NCBI RefSeq assembly: GCF_963675165.1 | Contig: NC_087377.1 | Span: forward strand, 212,501 to 276,500 | Length of the DNA stretch: 64,000 nt | Origin: Halichondria panicea | Lineage: Eukaryota; Porifera; Demospongiae; Suberitida; Halichondriidae | Direction of reading: 5' to 3' | Shown: piece after piece, positions 25,449 through 37,856 of the stretch | Layout: each line of letters starts with the position of its first letter | Numbering within the stretch: the first letter of the stretch is position 1 | Made by a program: the position numbers and the translations under genes | The notes under the pieces: generated by a model | Seen by the model: the letters and a program-made list of their open reading frames with translations, nothing else | What the model was told of the DNA's origin: nothing | Database searches by the model: none

Positions 25449-28146
25449 TTCCCATGAGTGGGTTCAATTCACTAGCAATAGTTTTGCGTTCCCGTGGGTG
25501 GGTTCAATTCACTAGCAATAGTTTTGCGTTCCCGTGGGTGGGTTCAATTCACTAGCAATAGTTTTAAGTTGCCGTGAGTGGGTTCAATTCACTAGCAATA
25601 GTTTTACGTTCCCGTAAGTGGGTTCAATTCACTAGCAATAGTTTTGCGTTCCCGTGAGTGGGTTCAATTCACTAGCAATAGTTTTGCGTTCCCGTGAGTG
25701 GGTTCAATTCACTAGCAATAGTTTTACGTTCCCGTGAGTGGGTTCAATTCACTAGCAATAGTTTTACTTTCCCTTGAGTGGGTTCAATTCACTAGCAATA
25801 GTTTTGCGTTCCCGTGAGTGGGTTCAATTCACTAGCAATAGTTTTGCGTTCCCGTGAGTGGGTTCAATTCACTAGCAATAGTTTTGCGTTCCCGTGAGTG
25901 GGTTCAATTCACTAGCAATAGTTTTAAGTTGCCGTGAGTGGGTTCAATTCACTAGCAATAGTTTTACGTTCCCATGAGTGGGTTCAATTCACTAGCAATA
26001 GTTTTGCGTTCCCGTGAGTGGGTTCAATTCACTAGCAATAGTTTTGCGTTCCCGTGAGTGGGTTCAATTCACTAGCAATAGTTTTGCGTTCCCGTGAGTG
26101 GGTTCAATTCACTAGCAATAGTTTTACGTTCCCGTGAGTGGGTTCAATTCACTAGCAATAGTTTTAAGTTGCCGTGAGTGGGTTCAATTCACTAGCAATA
26201 GTTTTACGTTCCCGTGAGTGGGTTCAATTCACTAGCAATAGTTTTGCGTTCCCATGAGTGGGTTCAATTCACTAGCAATAGTTTTGTGTTCCCGTGAGTG
26301 GGTTCAATTCACTAGCAATAGTTTTGCGTTCCCGTGAGTGGGTTCAATTCACTAGCAATAGTTTTGCGTTCCCATGAGTGGGTTCAATTCACTAGCAATA
26401 GTTTTGCGTTCCCGTGAGTGAGTTCAATTCACTAGCAATAGTTTTGCGTTCCTGTGAGTGGGTTCAATTCACTAGCAATAGTTTTACTTTCCCTTGAGTG
26501 GGTTCAATTCACTAGCAATAGTTTTACGTTCCCGTGAGTGGGTTCAATTCACTAGCAATAGTTTTACTTTCCCTTGAGTGGGTTCAATTCACTAGCAATA
26601 TTTTTAAGTTGCCGTGAGTGCATGGGTTCACTTCACTAGCAATAGTTTTACGTTCCCGTGAGTGGGTTCAATTCACTAGCAATAGTTTTACTTTCCCTTG
26701 AGTGGGTTCAATTCACTAGCAATAGTTTTACGTTCCCGTGAGTGGGTTCAATTCACTAGCAATAGTTTTACTTTCCCTTGAGTGGGTTCAATTCACTAGC
26801 AATAGTTTTAAGTTGCCGTGAGTGCATGGGTTCATTTCACTAGCAATGGTTTTACGTTCCCGTGAGTGGGTTCAATTCACTAGCAATAGTTTTACGTTCC
26901 CTTGAGTGGGTTCAATTCACTAGCAATAGTTTTGCGTTCCCTGAGTGGGTTCAATTCACTAGCAATAGTTTTGCGTTCCCGTGAGTGGGTTCAATTCACT
27001 AGCAATAGTTTTGCGTTCCCGTGAGTGAGTTCAATTCACTAGCAATAGTTTTACGTTCCAGTGAGTGGGTTCAATTCACTAGCAATAGTTTTACTTTCCC
27101 GTGAGTGGGTTCAATTCACTAGCAATAGTTTTACGTTCCCGTGAGTGGGTTCAATTAACTAGCAATAGTTTTACGTTCCCGTGAGTGGGTTCAATTCACT
27201 AGCAATAGTTTTACTTTCCTGTGAGTGGGTTCAATTCACTAGCAATAGTTTTACGTTCCCGTGAGTGGGTTCAATTCACTAGCAATAGTTTTACTTTCCT
27301 GTGAGTGGGTTCAATTCACTAGCAATAGTTTTACGTTCCCGTGAGTGGGTTCAATTCACTAGCAATAGTTTTGCGTTCTTGTGAGTGGGTTCAATTCACT
27401 AGCAATAGTTTTGCGTTCCCGTGAGTGGGTTCAATTCACTAGCAATAGTTTTACGTTCCCGTGAGTGGGTTCAATTCACTAGCAATAGTTTTAAGTTGCC
27501 GTGAGTGGGTTCAATTCACTAGCAATAGTTTTAAGTTGCCGTGAGTGCATGGGTTCACTTCAATAGCAATAGTTTTACGTTCCCGTGAGTGGGTTCAATT
27601 CACTAGCAATAGTTTTACGTTCTCTTGAGTGGGTTCAATATTCACTAGCAATAGTTTTGCGTTCCCGTGAGTGGGTTCAATTCACTAGCAATAGTTTTAC
27701 GTTCCCGTGAGTGGGTTCAATTCACTAGCAATAATTTTACGTTCCCGTGAGTGCATGGGTTCAATTCACTAGCAATAGTTTTACGTTCCCGTGAGTGGGT
27801 TCAATTCACTAGCAATAGTTTTGCGTTCCCGTGAGTGGGTTCAATTCACTAGCAATAGTTTTACGTTCCCGTGAGTGGGTTCAATTCACTAGCAATAATT
27901 TTACGTTCCCGTGAGTGCATGGGTTCAATTCACTAGCAATAGTTTTACGTTCCCGTGAGTGGGTTCAATTCACTAGCAATAGTTTTACGTTCCCGTGAGT
28001 GGGTTCAATTCATTAGCAATAGTTTTACGTTCCCGTGAGTGGGTTCAATTCACTAGCAATAGTTTTGCGTTCCCGTGAGTGGGTTCAATTCACTAGCAAT
28101 AGTTTTGCGTTCCCGTGAGTGGGTTCAATTCACTGACAATAGTTTT
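25449..28146. repeat. 40-bp satellite array 2a
   Basis: About 67 copies of the 40-bp unit. This half is dominated by gtgagtg variants and by subtypes absent from array 1 (aagttgccgtgagtg, actttcccttgagtg, and an insertion giving gtgcatgggttca), so it has amplified separately. Confidence 0.97.
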
Positions 28147-28284
28147 GGTTTTTGCGCTGTGCTCCTCCCTTGCAGGTGTGACTGTGTTTTGTAGTTTGTG
28201 CTTTTTGCGCTGTACTCCCCACACTCACACACACACACACACAGTGAAGGAGCCTCCATCACAACGCCAGCGATATTTCCATAG
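28147..28284. repeat. 53-bp repeat and CA tract splitting array 2
   Basis: About 1.5 copies of the 53-bp unit, a short CA microsatellite and the word agtgaaggagcctccatcac interrupt the satellite. The same combination closes the 53-bp array at 55150-55320. Confidence 0.85.
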
Positions 28285-30654
28285 TTGAGTGGGTTCAATT
28301 CACTAGCAATAGTTTTACGTTCCCGTGAGTGGGTTCAATTCACTAGCAATAGTTTTAAGTTCCCGTGAGTGGTCACTAGCAATAGTTTTGCGTTCCCATG
28401 AGTGGGTTCAATTCACTAGCAACAGTTTTGCGTTCCCGTGGGTGGGTTCAATTCACTAGCAATAGTTTTAAGTTCTCGTGAGTGGTCACTAGCAATAGTT
28501 TTGCGTTCCCATGAGTGGGTTCAATTCACTAGCAATAGTTTTGTGTTCCCGTGGGTGGGTTCAATTCACAAGCAATAGTTTTAAGTTCTCGTGAGTGGTC
28601 ACTAGCAATAGTTTTGCGTTCCCGTGGGTGGGTTCATTTCACTAGCAATAGTTTTAAGTTCCTGTGAGTAGTCACTAGCAATAGTTCTGCGTTGCCGTGG
28701 GTGGGTTCAATTCACTAGCAATAGTTTTGCGTTCCCGTGAGTGGGTTCAATTCACTAGCAATAGTTTAGCGTTCCCGTGAGTGGGTTCAATTCACTAGCA
28801 ATAGTTTTGCGTTCCCGTGGGTGGGTTCAATTCACTAGCAATAGTTTTGCGTTCCGTGGGTGGGTTCAATTCACTAGCAATAGTTTTGCGTTCCCGTGGG
28901 TGGGTTCAATTCACTAGCAATAGTTTTGCGTTCCCGTGAGTGGGTTCAATTCACTAGCAATAGTTTTGCGTTCCCGTGAGTGGGTTCAATTAATTCACTA
29001 GCAATAGTTTTACGTTCCCGTGAGTGGGTTCAATTCACTAGCAATAGTTTTGCGTTCCCGTGAGTGGGTTCAATTCACTAGCAATAGTTTTGCGTTCCCG
29101 TGAGTGGGTTCAATTCACTAGCAATAGTTTTGCGTTCCCGTGGGTGGGTTCAATTCACTAGCAATAGTTTTGCGTTCCCGTGGGTGGGTCAATTCACTAG
29201 CAATAGTTTTACGTTCCCGTGAGTGGGTTCAATTCACTAGCAATAGTTTTACGTTCCCGTGAGTGGGTTCAATTCACTAGCAATAGTTTTACTTTCCCGT
29301 GAGTGGGTTCAATTCACTAGCAATAGTTTTGCGTTCCCGTGGGTGGGTTCATTTCACTAGCAATAGTTTTAAGTTCCTGTGAGTGGTCACAAGCAATAGT
29401 TTTAAGTTCTCGTGAGTGGTCACTAGCAATAGTTTTGCGTTCCCGTGGGTGGGTTCAATTCACTAGCAATAGTTTTGCGTTCCCGTGAGTGGGTTCAATT
29501 CACTAGCAATAGTTTTGCGTTCCCGTGGGTGGGTTCAATTCACTAGCAATAGTTTTGCGTTCCCGTGGGTGGGTTCAATTCACTAGCAATAGTTTTGCGT
29601 TCCCGTGAGTGGGTTCAATTCACTAGCAATAGTTTTGCGTTCCCGTGAGTGGGTTCAATTCACTAGCAATAGTTTTGCGTTCCCGTGCGTGGGTTCAATT
29701 CACTAGCAATAGTTTTGCGTTCCCGTGGGTTGGTTCAATTCACCAGCAATAGTTTTGCGTTTCCGTGAGTGGGTTCAATTCACCAGCAATAGTTTTGCGT
29801 TCCCGTGGGTGGGTTCAATTCACCAGCAATAGTTTTACCTTCCCGTGAGTGGTTTCAATTCACTAGCAATAGTTTAAGTTCTCGTGAGTGGTCACTAGCA
29901 ATAGTTTTGCGTTCCTGTGGGTGGGTTCAATTCACTAGCAATAGTTTTGCGTTCCCGTGGGTGGGTTCAATTCACTAGCAATAGTTTTAAGTTCCCGTGA
30001 GTGGTCACTAGCAATAGTTTTGCGTTCCCGTGGGTGGGTTCAATTCACTAACAATAGTTTTGCGTTCTCATGAGTGGGTTCAATTCACTAGCAATAGTTT
30101 TGCATTCCCTTGAGTGGGTTCAATTCACTAGCAATTGTTTTACGTTCCCGTGAGTGGGTTCAATTCACTAGCAATAGTTTTAAGTTCCCGTGAGTGGTCA
30201 CTAGCAAGAGTTTTGCGTTCCCGTGGGTGGGTTCAATTCACTAGCAATAGTTTTGCGTTCCCGTGAGTGGGTTCAATTCGCTAGCAATAGTTTTGCATTC
30301 CCTTGAGTGGGTTCAATTCACTAGCAATAGTTTTACGTTCCCGTGGGTGGATTCAATTCACTAGCAATAGTTTCAAGTTTCCGTGAGTGGGTTCAATTCA
30401 CTAGCAATAGTTTTACGTTCCCGTTAGTGGGTTCAATTCACTAGCAATAATTTTGCGTTCCCGTCAGTGGGTTCAATTCACTAGCAATAGTTTTGCGTTC
30501 CCGTGAGTGGGTTCAATTCACTAGCAATAGTTTTAAGTTCCCGTGAGTGGTCACTAGCAATAGTTTTGCGTTCCCATGAGTGGGTTCAATTCACTAGCAA
30601 TTGTTTTACGTTCCCGTGAGTGGGTTCAATTCACTAGCAATAGTTTTACGTGTT
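28285..30654. repeat. 40-bp satellite array 2b
   Basis: About 60 copies of the 40-bp unit. The last 350 bp carry the same ordered series of variants as the end of array 1 (gcattcccttgag, gtttcaag/gtttcaagttt, gtcagtgggttc, tctcatgag or cccatgag). Confidence 0.97.
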
Positions 30655-30872
30655 TTGTAGTTTGTGCTTTTTGCGCTGTACTCCCCCCTTGCATGTGTGA
30701 CTGTGTTTTGTAGTTTGTGCTTTTTGCGCTGTACTCCCCCCTTGCATGTGTGACTGTGTTTTGTAGTTTGTGCTTTTTGCGCTGTACTCCCCCCTTGCAT
30801 GTGTGACTGTGTTTTGTAGTTTGTGTGCTTTTTGCGCTGTACTCCCCCCTTGCATGTGTGACTGTGTTTAGT
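30653..30872. repeat. 53-bp tandem repeat after array 2
   Basis: Four copies of the 53-bp unit, joined to the same spacer as at 12816. Confidence 0.95.
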
Positions 30873-31700
30873 CACTAGCAATAGTTTTACGTTCCCATGA
30901 GTGGAGGTTCAATAATTCACAACAGCTGCATTGTACCTCCTTGTTTTGTGTTTTTTATGCAAGTGCACTGAATGCGCCAGCGAAAGCTTAGGTTTTCTGA
31001 ATGCTTAGAAACAGACCTTTCAAATGATACCATATTTATTTGATATTTGCCAATTTAGTCCCCTTGGTCCGAGGTCTAAAAATAACAAATTCAGGGCCCG
31101 GATGAAATATTGGATTGAAACACATCATTTGAAATGTATTTTTCTAAGCTTTCGGAATATTATAAAATTTTTGACATGGATCAACTGTTATGGTTGTTGA
31201 AAGACCCTCCTTCCGTTTAATTCGTGAATCTTTCGGCTGTCATAACTTAAATTCTGTGGATCAAAAGTCAAAAATGTTATGGTTTTCTGAATGCTTAGAA
31301 ACAGACCTTTTAAATGGTACGGGTGGGTTATGGTTAGGCTCCCGTGAGTGGACTGAATGCGCCAGCAAAAGTCTTAGGCTCCCGCGAGTTGGCTGAATGC
31401 GCCACGAAAATTACCCGCTATATATACGATAGTTGGATGTTTTTTATGCGCTGTACTCCCCCTTGTGTTGTATTTTTTATGTGAGTGCGCTAAATGCGCC
31501 AGCGAAAGTCTTAGGCTCTCGCGAGTTGGCTGAATGCACCAGCAAAAGTCTTAGGCTCTCGCAAGTTGGGCTGAATGCGCTAGCGAACGTCTTAGGCTCT
31601 CGCGAGAGGGCTGAATGCACCACGAAAATGACCCGCTATACAATAGTTGGAATAGTTAGTGTTTTTTATGCACTGTACTCCCCCCTTGCATGTGTGACGG
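30873..31700. repeat. Single-copy version of the 13-16 kb unit, MITE-free
   Basis: This corresponds to 12816-13660, continuing as 16300-16390. It keeps an empty TTAA at 31247-31250 and one set of divergent 40-bp units (31330-31640), with no 1367-bp duplication. It shows the arrangement before MITE insertion and tandem duplication. Confidence 0.9.
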
Positions 31701-33729
31701 TGTTTTGGGTTAGTTAGTGTTCACTTCTCTATAATTACATACATGCATTAATTTGGGTGACAATTTGTGGGAAATTATGATCATTGACGTGTGCAATAAA
31801 TGATGTATATATACTGCATGTGTGTGTGCAGGACTGAACACCAGCCCCCGGCATGTATCATGAGGGACGCTGTACAGAGATGTTAGGGCAAGTTCCTTTA
31901 ATTAGATCCAGATATTGTAATTATTTCCTTCTTCCAGGTTGTCGGTCGCTAAATGTGCTTATAGTTGCCATGGAGATGGAGATGGTAATTGACTGAAGTC
32001 ATGTACCTACCTCTCGATAGAAGGAAACAAGGATTTGTCAATAATTATAGTACTGTGATAAATAAATGTTTTGTCAACTTCGATTCTCTAAGATCATAAT
32101 TATTCATAACTATAATTATACTATTGTTCTTGTTCTTACAAAACTTTAAATTATGTTACGTTGTTTCATATTAATTATAATTATATCGAGTACAGCAGCC
32201 ATTCAGTGTTAGGTAGTGCCAGACCATCAAACCATCACCTTGTCCATCCATATATACACAACCATCAACCTACACAGAGAGCATGAGAGACTTGTCACAC
32301 AACATAGCTAGCTACTTATCTGTGTGTATGTGGCTCCTCCACAACCGTCAACCTACACAGAGAGCATGAGAGACATGCCACACGACATAGCTAGCTACTC
32401 ATCTGTGTGTATGCTGTTACAGTGGCTCCTCCACACAATCAACCTACACAGAGAGCATGAGAGATACTGTACACAATGGAACTACTTATCTTTTGCTGTG
32501 AAGAGACATCCACCTACGCACGATAGAAGCCAGCCATACTTATCTTTATTGTCTCCATAGCAATCAAGAGACACTATAAAATTAATGATAGTAGTGGGCG
32601 TTGAGATCTGAGCCCCTCCCCCTTCAGTACCTGCAATACATTATACAGTGATGAGGTTAGTAATCCTCCCTGGGTCCCAGAGCAGCATGGCTTGTCTGTA
32701 CCTGGAGGAGAGAGGAGACAAAAGCAGTGAGAGAATGGAACACTAGCTATAGTACAGTAGCTAGTAGGAGGAGCTGTGTGTGTGTGCATTGTGGCTGCAA
32801 GAGAACAAGCAAATGCATGGTTACATTGAGAGCAGCAGTTCAAACAAAACCATCCACTCCACACAATACAATACCAGCCAATCACCACCACAGCTGACAA
32901 CCATCAGCCTAGTATTATCAATAATACATAATTATAACACCAGACAACAAAAATTTAATTACACCCATAGCTGTTTGTGTTGTGCAGAGAAGAGATGAGA
33001 AATTCCCACAACAACAAATCAATTCAACAGTGAAGACCACCAATTAATTCAGATCATTATTATCATCATAATACCAGACCAGGAATGAATGCACTCCTGA
33101 CCAGACAAATCATTATAATCAAATCACACATCATCACCAAGCCAGACTGTGCAACAAAATTTCCCAACCACAACAACCAATCAAATCATCCACAGAAGGT
33201 TTAGTTTCCTTGCACAATATTTGGTTGCCAAAATGATGATCACCTTTGAGAAAAAATCACACACAAAACAAACACCAAATGCTAAAATCATAAAAAACTG
33301 TTCTAAAAATTAAATTCTGCACTATTTTTACCCCTGGGAACAGCTGTTGTTTGCTAGACTCTTCCAGGGCTTGCTGTGGAAAGCCCTTCTTGTTCACTCA
33401 CTGTCTGGTCCTGTTTCTTACCATTGAATTTACTGTACGAAAATACTCCCACTCACTACTTTCAGTCTGACATCTCTACCAATAGGTGTCAGCTGCAGCA
33501 GTCCTGCTTCTCTTGGCTGCTGCTAAAGAATCTGGGTGGGGCTAGGACGCCTTCTAATTCTATCCATCGTCAAGGTACCCATATATAAAGTAAAAAGCTT
33601 ATATCATACAGAAATTTTTTTGATACAGACGCTTGAATACTACTGTTGTTTTTATACCACCCAACAAACACAAAATATTTATAACATGAACAAACATTTT
33701 TTAATAATAATAATTATAGAGCTGCAGGC
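31701..33729. repeat. Segmental copy of 16.39-19.88 kb
   Basis: This matches 16391-19886 with deletions: the inner tandem duplication of the block is absent and only one of the two 'ttgccaaaatgatgatcacc' segments is present. No gene. Confidence 0.8.
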
Positions 33730-34135
33730 ATGGCCAAGAGGCCACACTGGACCACGGAGGAGGTTCTACAAGACATCTTGAATGATGAGGAACCTGCAGA
33801 GGAGTGGGAAGAGGATATGGAAGAGGTAACAGCGGACAGGGATGAGCCAGTCATGCAGGGCAGTGACAAAGAATTTTCTGATTGGGATGAAGGTGGGGTC
33901 TAAAACTAAACTGAATACCGATATAATTTATTACAACGCACATGTAGAAATGGAGCCCCCGTCAACAGACAGCAATCCTGCACAAGGTAAATATTAATAA
34001 TTATAAGGTTAACAATTTGTACCAGCTATTGATAAATCCTTTCCTAGACGACGCAAGTGACGACGACGCAAGTGACGACACAAGTGGTCCAAGCAACTCG
34101 TCACACGGTTTGTGCAATGTTATGAAGTACAATTA
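33730..34135 (+). pseudogene. piggyBac transposase 5' remnant
   Basis: The acidic N-terminus (MAKRPHWTTEEVLQDIL to SDWDEGGV and a stop at 33903) and the DDASDDTSGPSNSSH exon are nearly identical to 19887-20570. The whole catalytic core and C-terminal finger are missing: after 34155 the sequence passes into another dispersed block. Confidence 0.85.
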
Positions 34136-34199
34136 CAATCAGTTCGACTTAATTTACAAAACATTAAATTATAATGTTACCTTGTTTCATATTAATTAT

Positions 34200-35313
34200 A
34201 AATTATAGACCAAGGAACAAGTACAGCAGTCATTCAGTGTTAGGTAGTGCCAGACCATCAAACCATCGCCTTGTCCATCCATATATACACAACCATTAAC
34301 CTACGTAGGGAGATAAAAGACTTGCTACACAACATAGCTATAGCTACTCATCTGTAAATTGCAGCCATTCAGTGTTAGGTAGTGCCAGACCATCACCCTA
34401 CGTAGGGAGATAAAAGACTTGCTACTCATCTGTATGTATGCTGTTACAGTGGCTCCTCCACAACCATCAACCTACACAGAGAGCATGAGAGACTTGTCAC
34501 ACAACATAGCTAGCTACTCATCTGTGTGTATGCTGTTACAGTGGCTTCTCCACACACAAATCAACCTACACAGAGAGCATGAGAGACACTGTACACAATG
34601 GAGCTACTTATCTTTTGCTGTGAAGAGACATCCACCTACACACCATAGAAGCCAGCCGTTGATGTCTCCATAGCTGCACACAAAACAATCGAGAGACACT
34701 ATAAATGATAGTAGTGGGCGGTGAGATCTGAGCCCCTTCCCCACATCTCCAGTCAAGCCCCACCCCCTTCAGTACCTGCAATACATTATACAGTGATGAG
34801 GTTAGTAATCCTCCCTGGGTCCCAGAGCAGCATGGCTTGTCTGTACCTGGGGGAGAGAGGAGACAAAAGCAGTGAGAGAATGGAACACTAGTACAGTAGC
34901 TAGTAGGAGGAGCTGTGTGTGTGTGCATTGTGGCTGCAAGAGATGCATGGTTACATTGAGAGCAGCAGTTCAAACAAAACCATCCACTCCACACAATACA
35001 ATACCAGCCAATCACCACCACAGCTGACAACCATCATCCTAGTATTATCAATACACACACAATACATAATTATAACACCAGACAACAAAATTACACCCAT
35101 AGCTGTTTGTGCTGTGCAGAGAAGAGATGAGAAATTCCCACAACCACAAATCAATTCAACAGCGAAGACCACCAATTAATTCAGATCATTATTATCATCT
35201 TAATACCAGACCTTGAATGAATGCACTCCTGACCAGACAAATCATTATAATCAAATCACACATCATCACCAAACCAGACTGTGCAACAAAATTTCCCAAC
35301 CCCACAACAACCA
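34200..35313. repeat. Dispersed block, left half of a split copy
   Basis: This runs in register with 56700-57650 and stops at acaacaacca (35313), where copy 57650 continues with atcaaatcaacc. The missing continuation is found at 47964, on the far side of the 12.65-kb insertion. Confidence 0.9.
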
Positions 35314-35480
35314 CACACATAAATGAAAGGTGTCAATTTGGCATGCAAACGCGTGTCAAACTGCTTTCCCAAAAATGAACACACTAACACGGGTGTCAAA
35401 TTAATATATGTCATTTTTACTGTGTCAAAACTGAAACATGCTGAAACTTTTGGTGTGTCGAACAGAGGTATGTCATTTTA
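35314..35480. promoter_or_regulatory. Subterminal motif cluster at outer element left end
   Basis: The word tgtcaa or a near form occurs repeatedly: ggtgtcaatt, gcgtgtcaaac, gggtgtcaaatt, ctgtgtcaaaac, gtgtgtcgaac and two atgtcatttt. Short repeated subterminal motifs are common transposase-binding sites in DNA transposons. That role here is inference. Confidence 0.45.
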
Positions 35481-37856
35481 AAACGTCACGGTTACAAGAA
35501 TATGACCATATAAATAAAAATACACAAAAGGAACGCCGGAATTATACATAAATATCAAGTAAAACTGAATATAACATAATCATAATTGATACAGTCGGTA
35601 ACTAACTTGGTAATAACTTGGTAACAGTAAATGTACAGTTGGGGTAACTAATGTTGATCTAGCGAGTTTATGAATGATGAGTACTTCACTGTTTTTTTTA
35701 CAGATGTCTCTTTCACACCCATCAACACTTCCTGTATGAAGAGAAGGAGACCAGAGGCAGGTGATGGCTTGGGGTAACTGACGTAGAAGGCGTAGTATGT
35801 TGCAAACAAGCTGATAACCGAGTCAATGACACTGTCGCCCAATACTTCAAAGAGAACCTTTCCTTCACCAAGGATGAACGCTTGCATGCCATTCATGCTC
35901 TTGTCAGCAAAAATTGCAAGCCTTGGCTCTGGAAAGGTCTTTTCAGCTGTCACTTCCTCAATATCAGTCCCGACCTGCAACAAATAAGAGTTAAATTTGA
36001 GGTGCATGCTTCCACAATAATGACGCATGAAAGGAATTACAGTGTTACTGCCTCCGTATATATAGCCGGTAATTTTCGGGAGACAAAATATTTGATTACC
36101 GGCTATAATTATGCGTATATATACGTTGTTGTTTTTACTTACTTGATACAAAGTAAAAGCAGGCAGCTTTAGAGGCTACTCCTGCGGGCCTGAGTTGTGT
36201 GTCAATGAACAGAAGTGCCTTGTATAGCTCCGAGTTTCTTCAGAGTCAGTGGGCACTTCACCATCCATCTGCAGCAGAGTTGGAACAATCTTAGTCCAAG
36301 AATCTCTGATTCGAGAGATGGATTCCTCCCCACACATTAGCGTGAACTCCAACAGCACCTATAACATTTCAAGACTCAATAAATAACCAAGAAAACATTA
36401 GGTGTATAATTATGGTTAAATAAACAATTTAAAGAGCTAACGCACTTACCCATTGATTTCTTGTGAAGAAAGGATTATGTCAAAAGAAGAATTGACATCT
36501 TGTCACCTGAATTTCCAATTCTCTTCCTTCTTTGTTGGTGCGTCTCCCTTATTAACTGTGTAATTGCTGCGTTGTTAGGCGCTTTCTTGGTGAATTGGTC
36601 GCACAACCGACCGTGGTTTCGATCGTATGCACATTCGTCCACACTGATAACGGAGTCTTGGCCAGGAGCGGCTTCAGCTGGCTTTGCTGCAATTATTTGC
36701 ACTAAGTGCGCCTTTTCTGTCTTGAGAGGTTTGATTGCTGACGGTACTGACCTCCTTCTCCGATTTCGGAAGAACATAGTAACCTGTTGCTGCATGCATG
36801 TTGTATGATTAATTATAGCTATAAAAATTTGCAATTATGTATAATTATAATACATGCATGCATTGTTATTATTGTATAATGCTCACCCAATAGCATCCGT
36901 CAATTACAATCTTGTTTCGTAGCTGCTCAAAGCTATTACACAAAACCTTAGCCATTTCGTCGTACTGATTTCCTTTCGGATTCGGGCAAAGACCATAATA
37001 GAAGAGGGAAGCTTCTCGTATTAATGCTAGTTTGTCTTTTCCGTAAATTTGTTTCGCTATTATTGCTCTGTTTACTCTCTCACTGAATACTGGTGGAAGT
37101 GGGCACGGAGTTGGTAGGGTCTTCGTAGGTGCTGCCAGCACCAGTGGGCAAGGAGTTGGTAGGGTCTTCGTAGCATTGCCAGCAATGACTGGACACCAAT
37201 TAAAATATGTCAGTAAATCAGTTAGTAATTTTCTGTATATTACGGTATGATTTTATATGTGTTCTTATGAGACCAAAGGCTATGCTTCCCTTTTTCCCTT
37301 GTAGGGAGCTACTTTCAGTTGATTTGCCGATACAAAGAAGAAGAAATACACCTTAGCTAACCTTGGAATCCCACAAGAAGCTAGCCAGCCAGCTTGTATA
37401 AGTTCCCTAACTGCTTTTGTTGATCAATGTTTCAGCGCTTGTCTCGTGTATTGTATTGTAAAATTTGATTATTTTGTATTTTTGTGTTTGATTTGCGGCA
37501 TTCTTACACATATATTTTCATTTTTGCCGATTGCCAGCAAAAATATACGGCCTACTCTGCTGCTTAAAGCGGCTGCTGCTCGATATAAAGTGGACTAAGC
37601 GGTTCCAAAATGTGTCCAGTTTTGTCAAAAAATCCACAATTATCAATGACGTATCGCATTATCTACACATACCCAAGAGCTGCGTAGAGCCACTAATTTG
37701 GGGAATTCCCCATTAATCGCAATGTACCAGCAATGTAAAGTGAGTGTATATGGCTGCAAGTAAGTATAGGCTAGCAGTCATTTACTTGAAGATAGTAAAT
37801 GTGTACAATCTATCAGGATATATAGTATACTATATTATTATGTTGGGTAGAATTAA

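Noticed and set aside
35882..36808. Plus-strand frames of about 100 residues opposite the SAM gene
   Set aside because: They are antisense shadows of minus-strand exons with clear splice sites and domain content.
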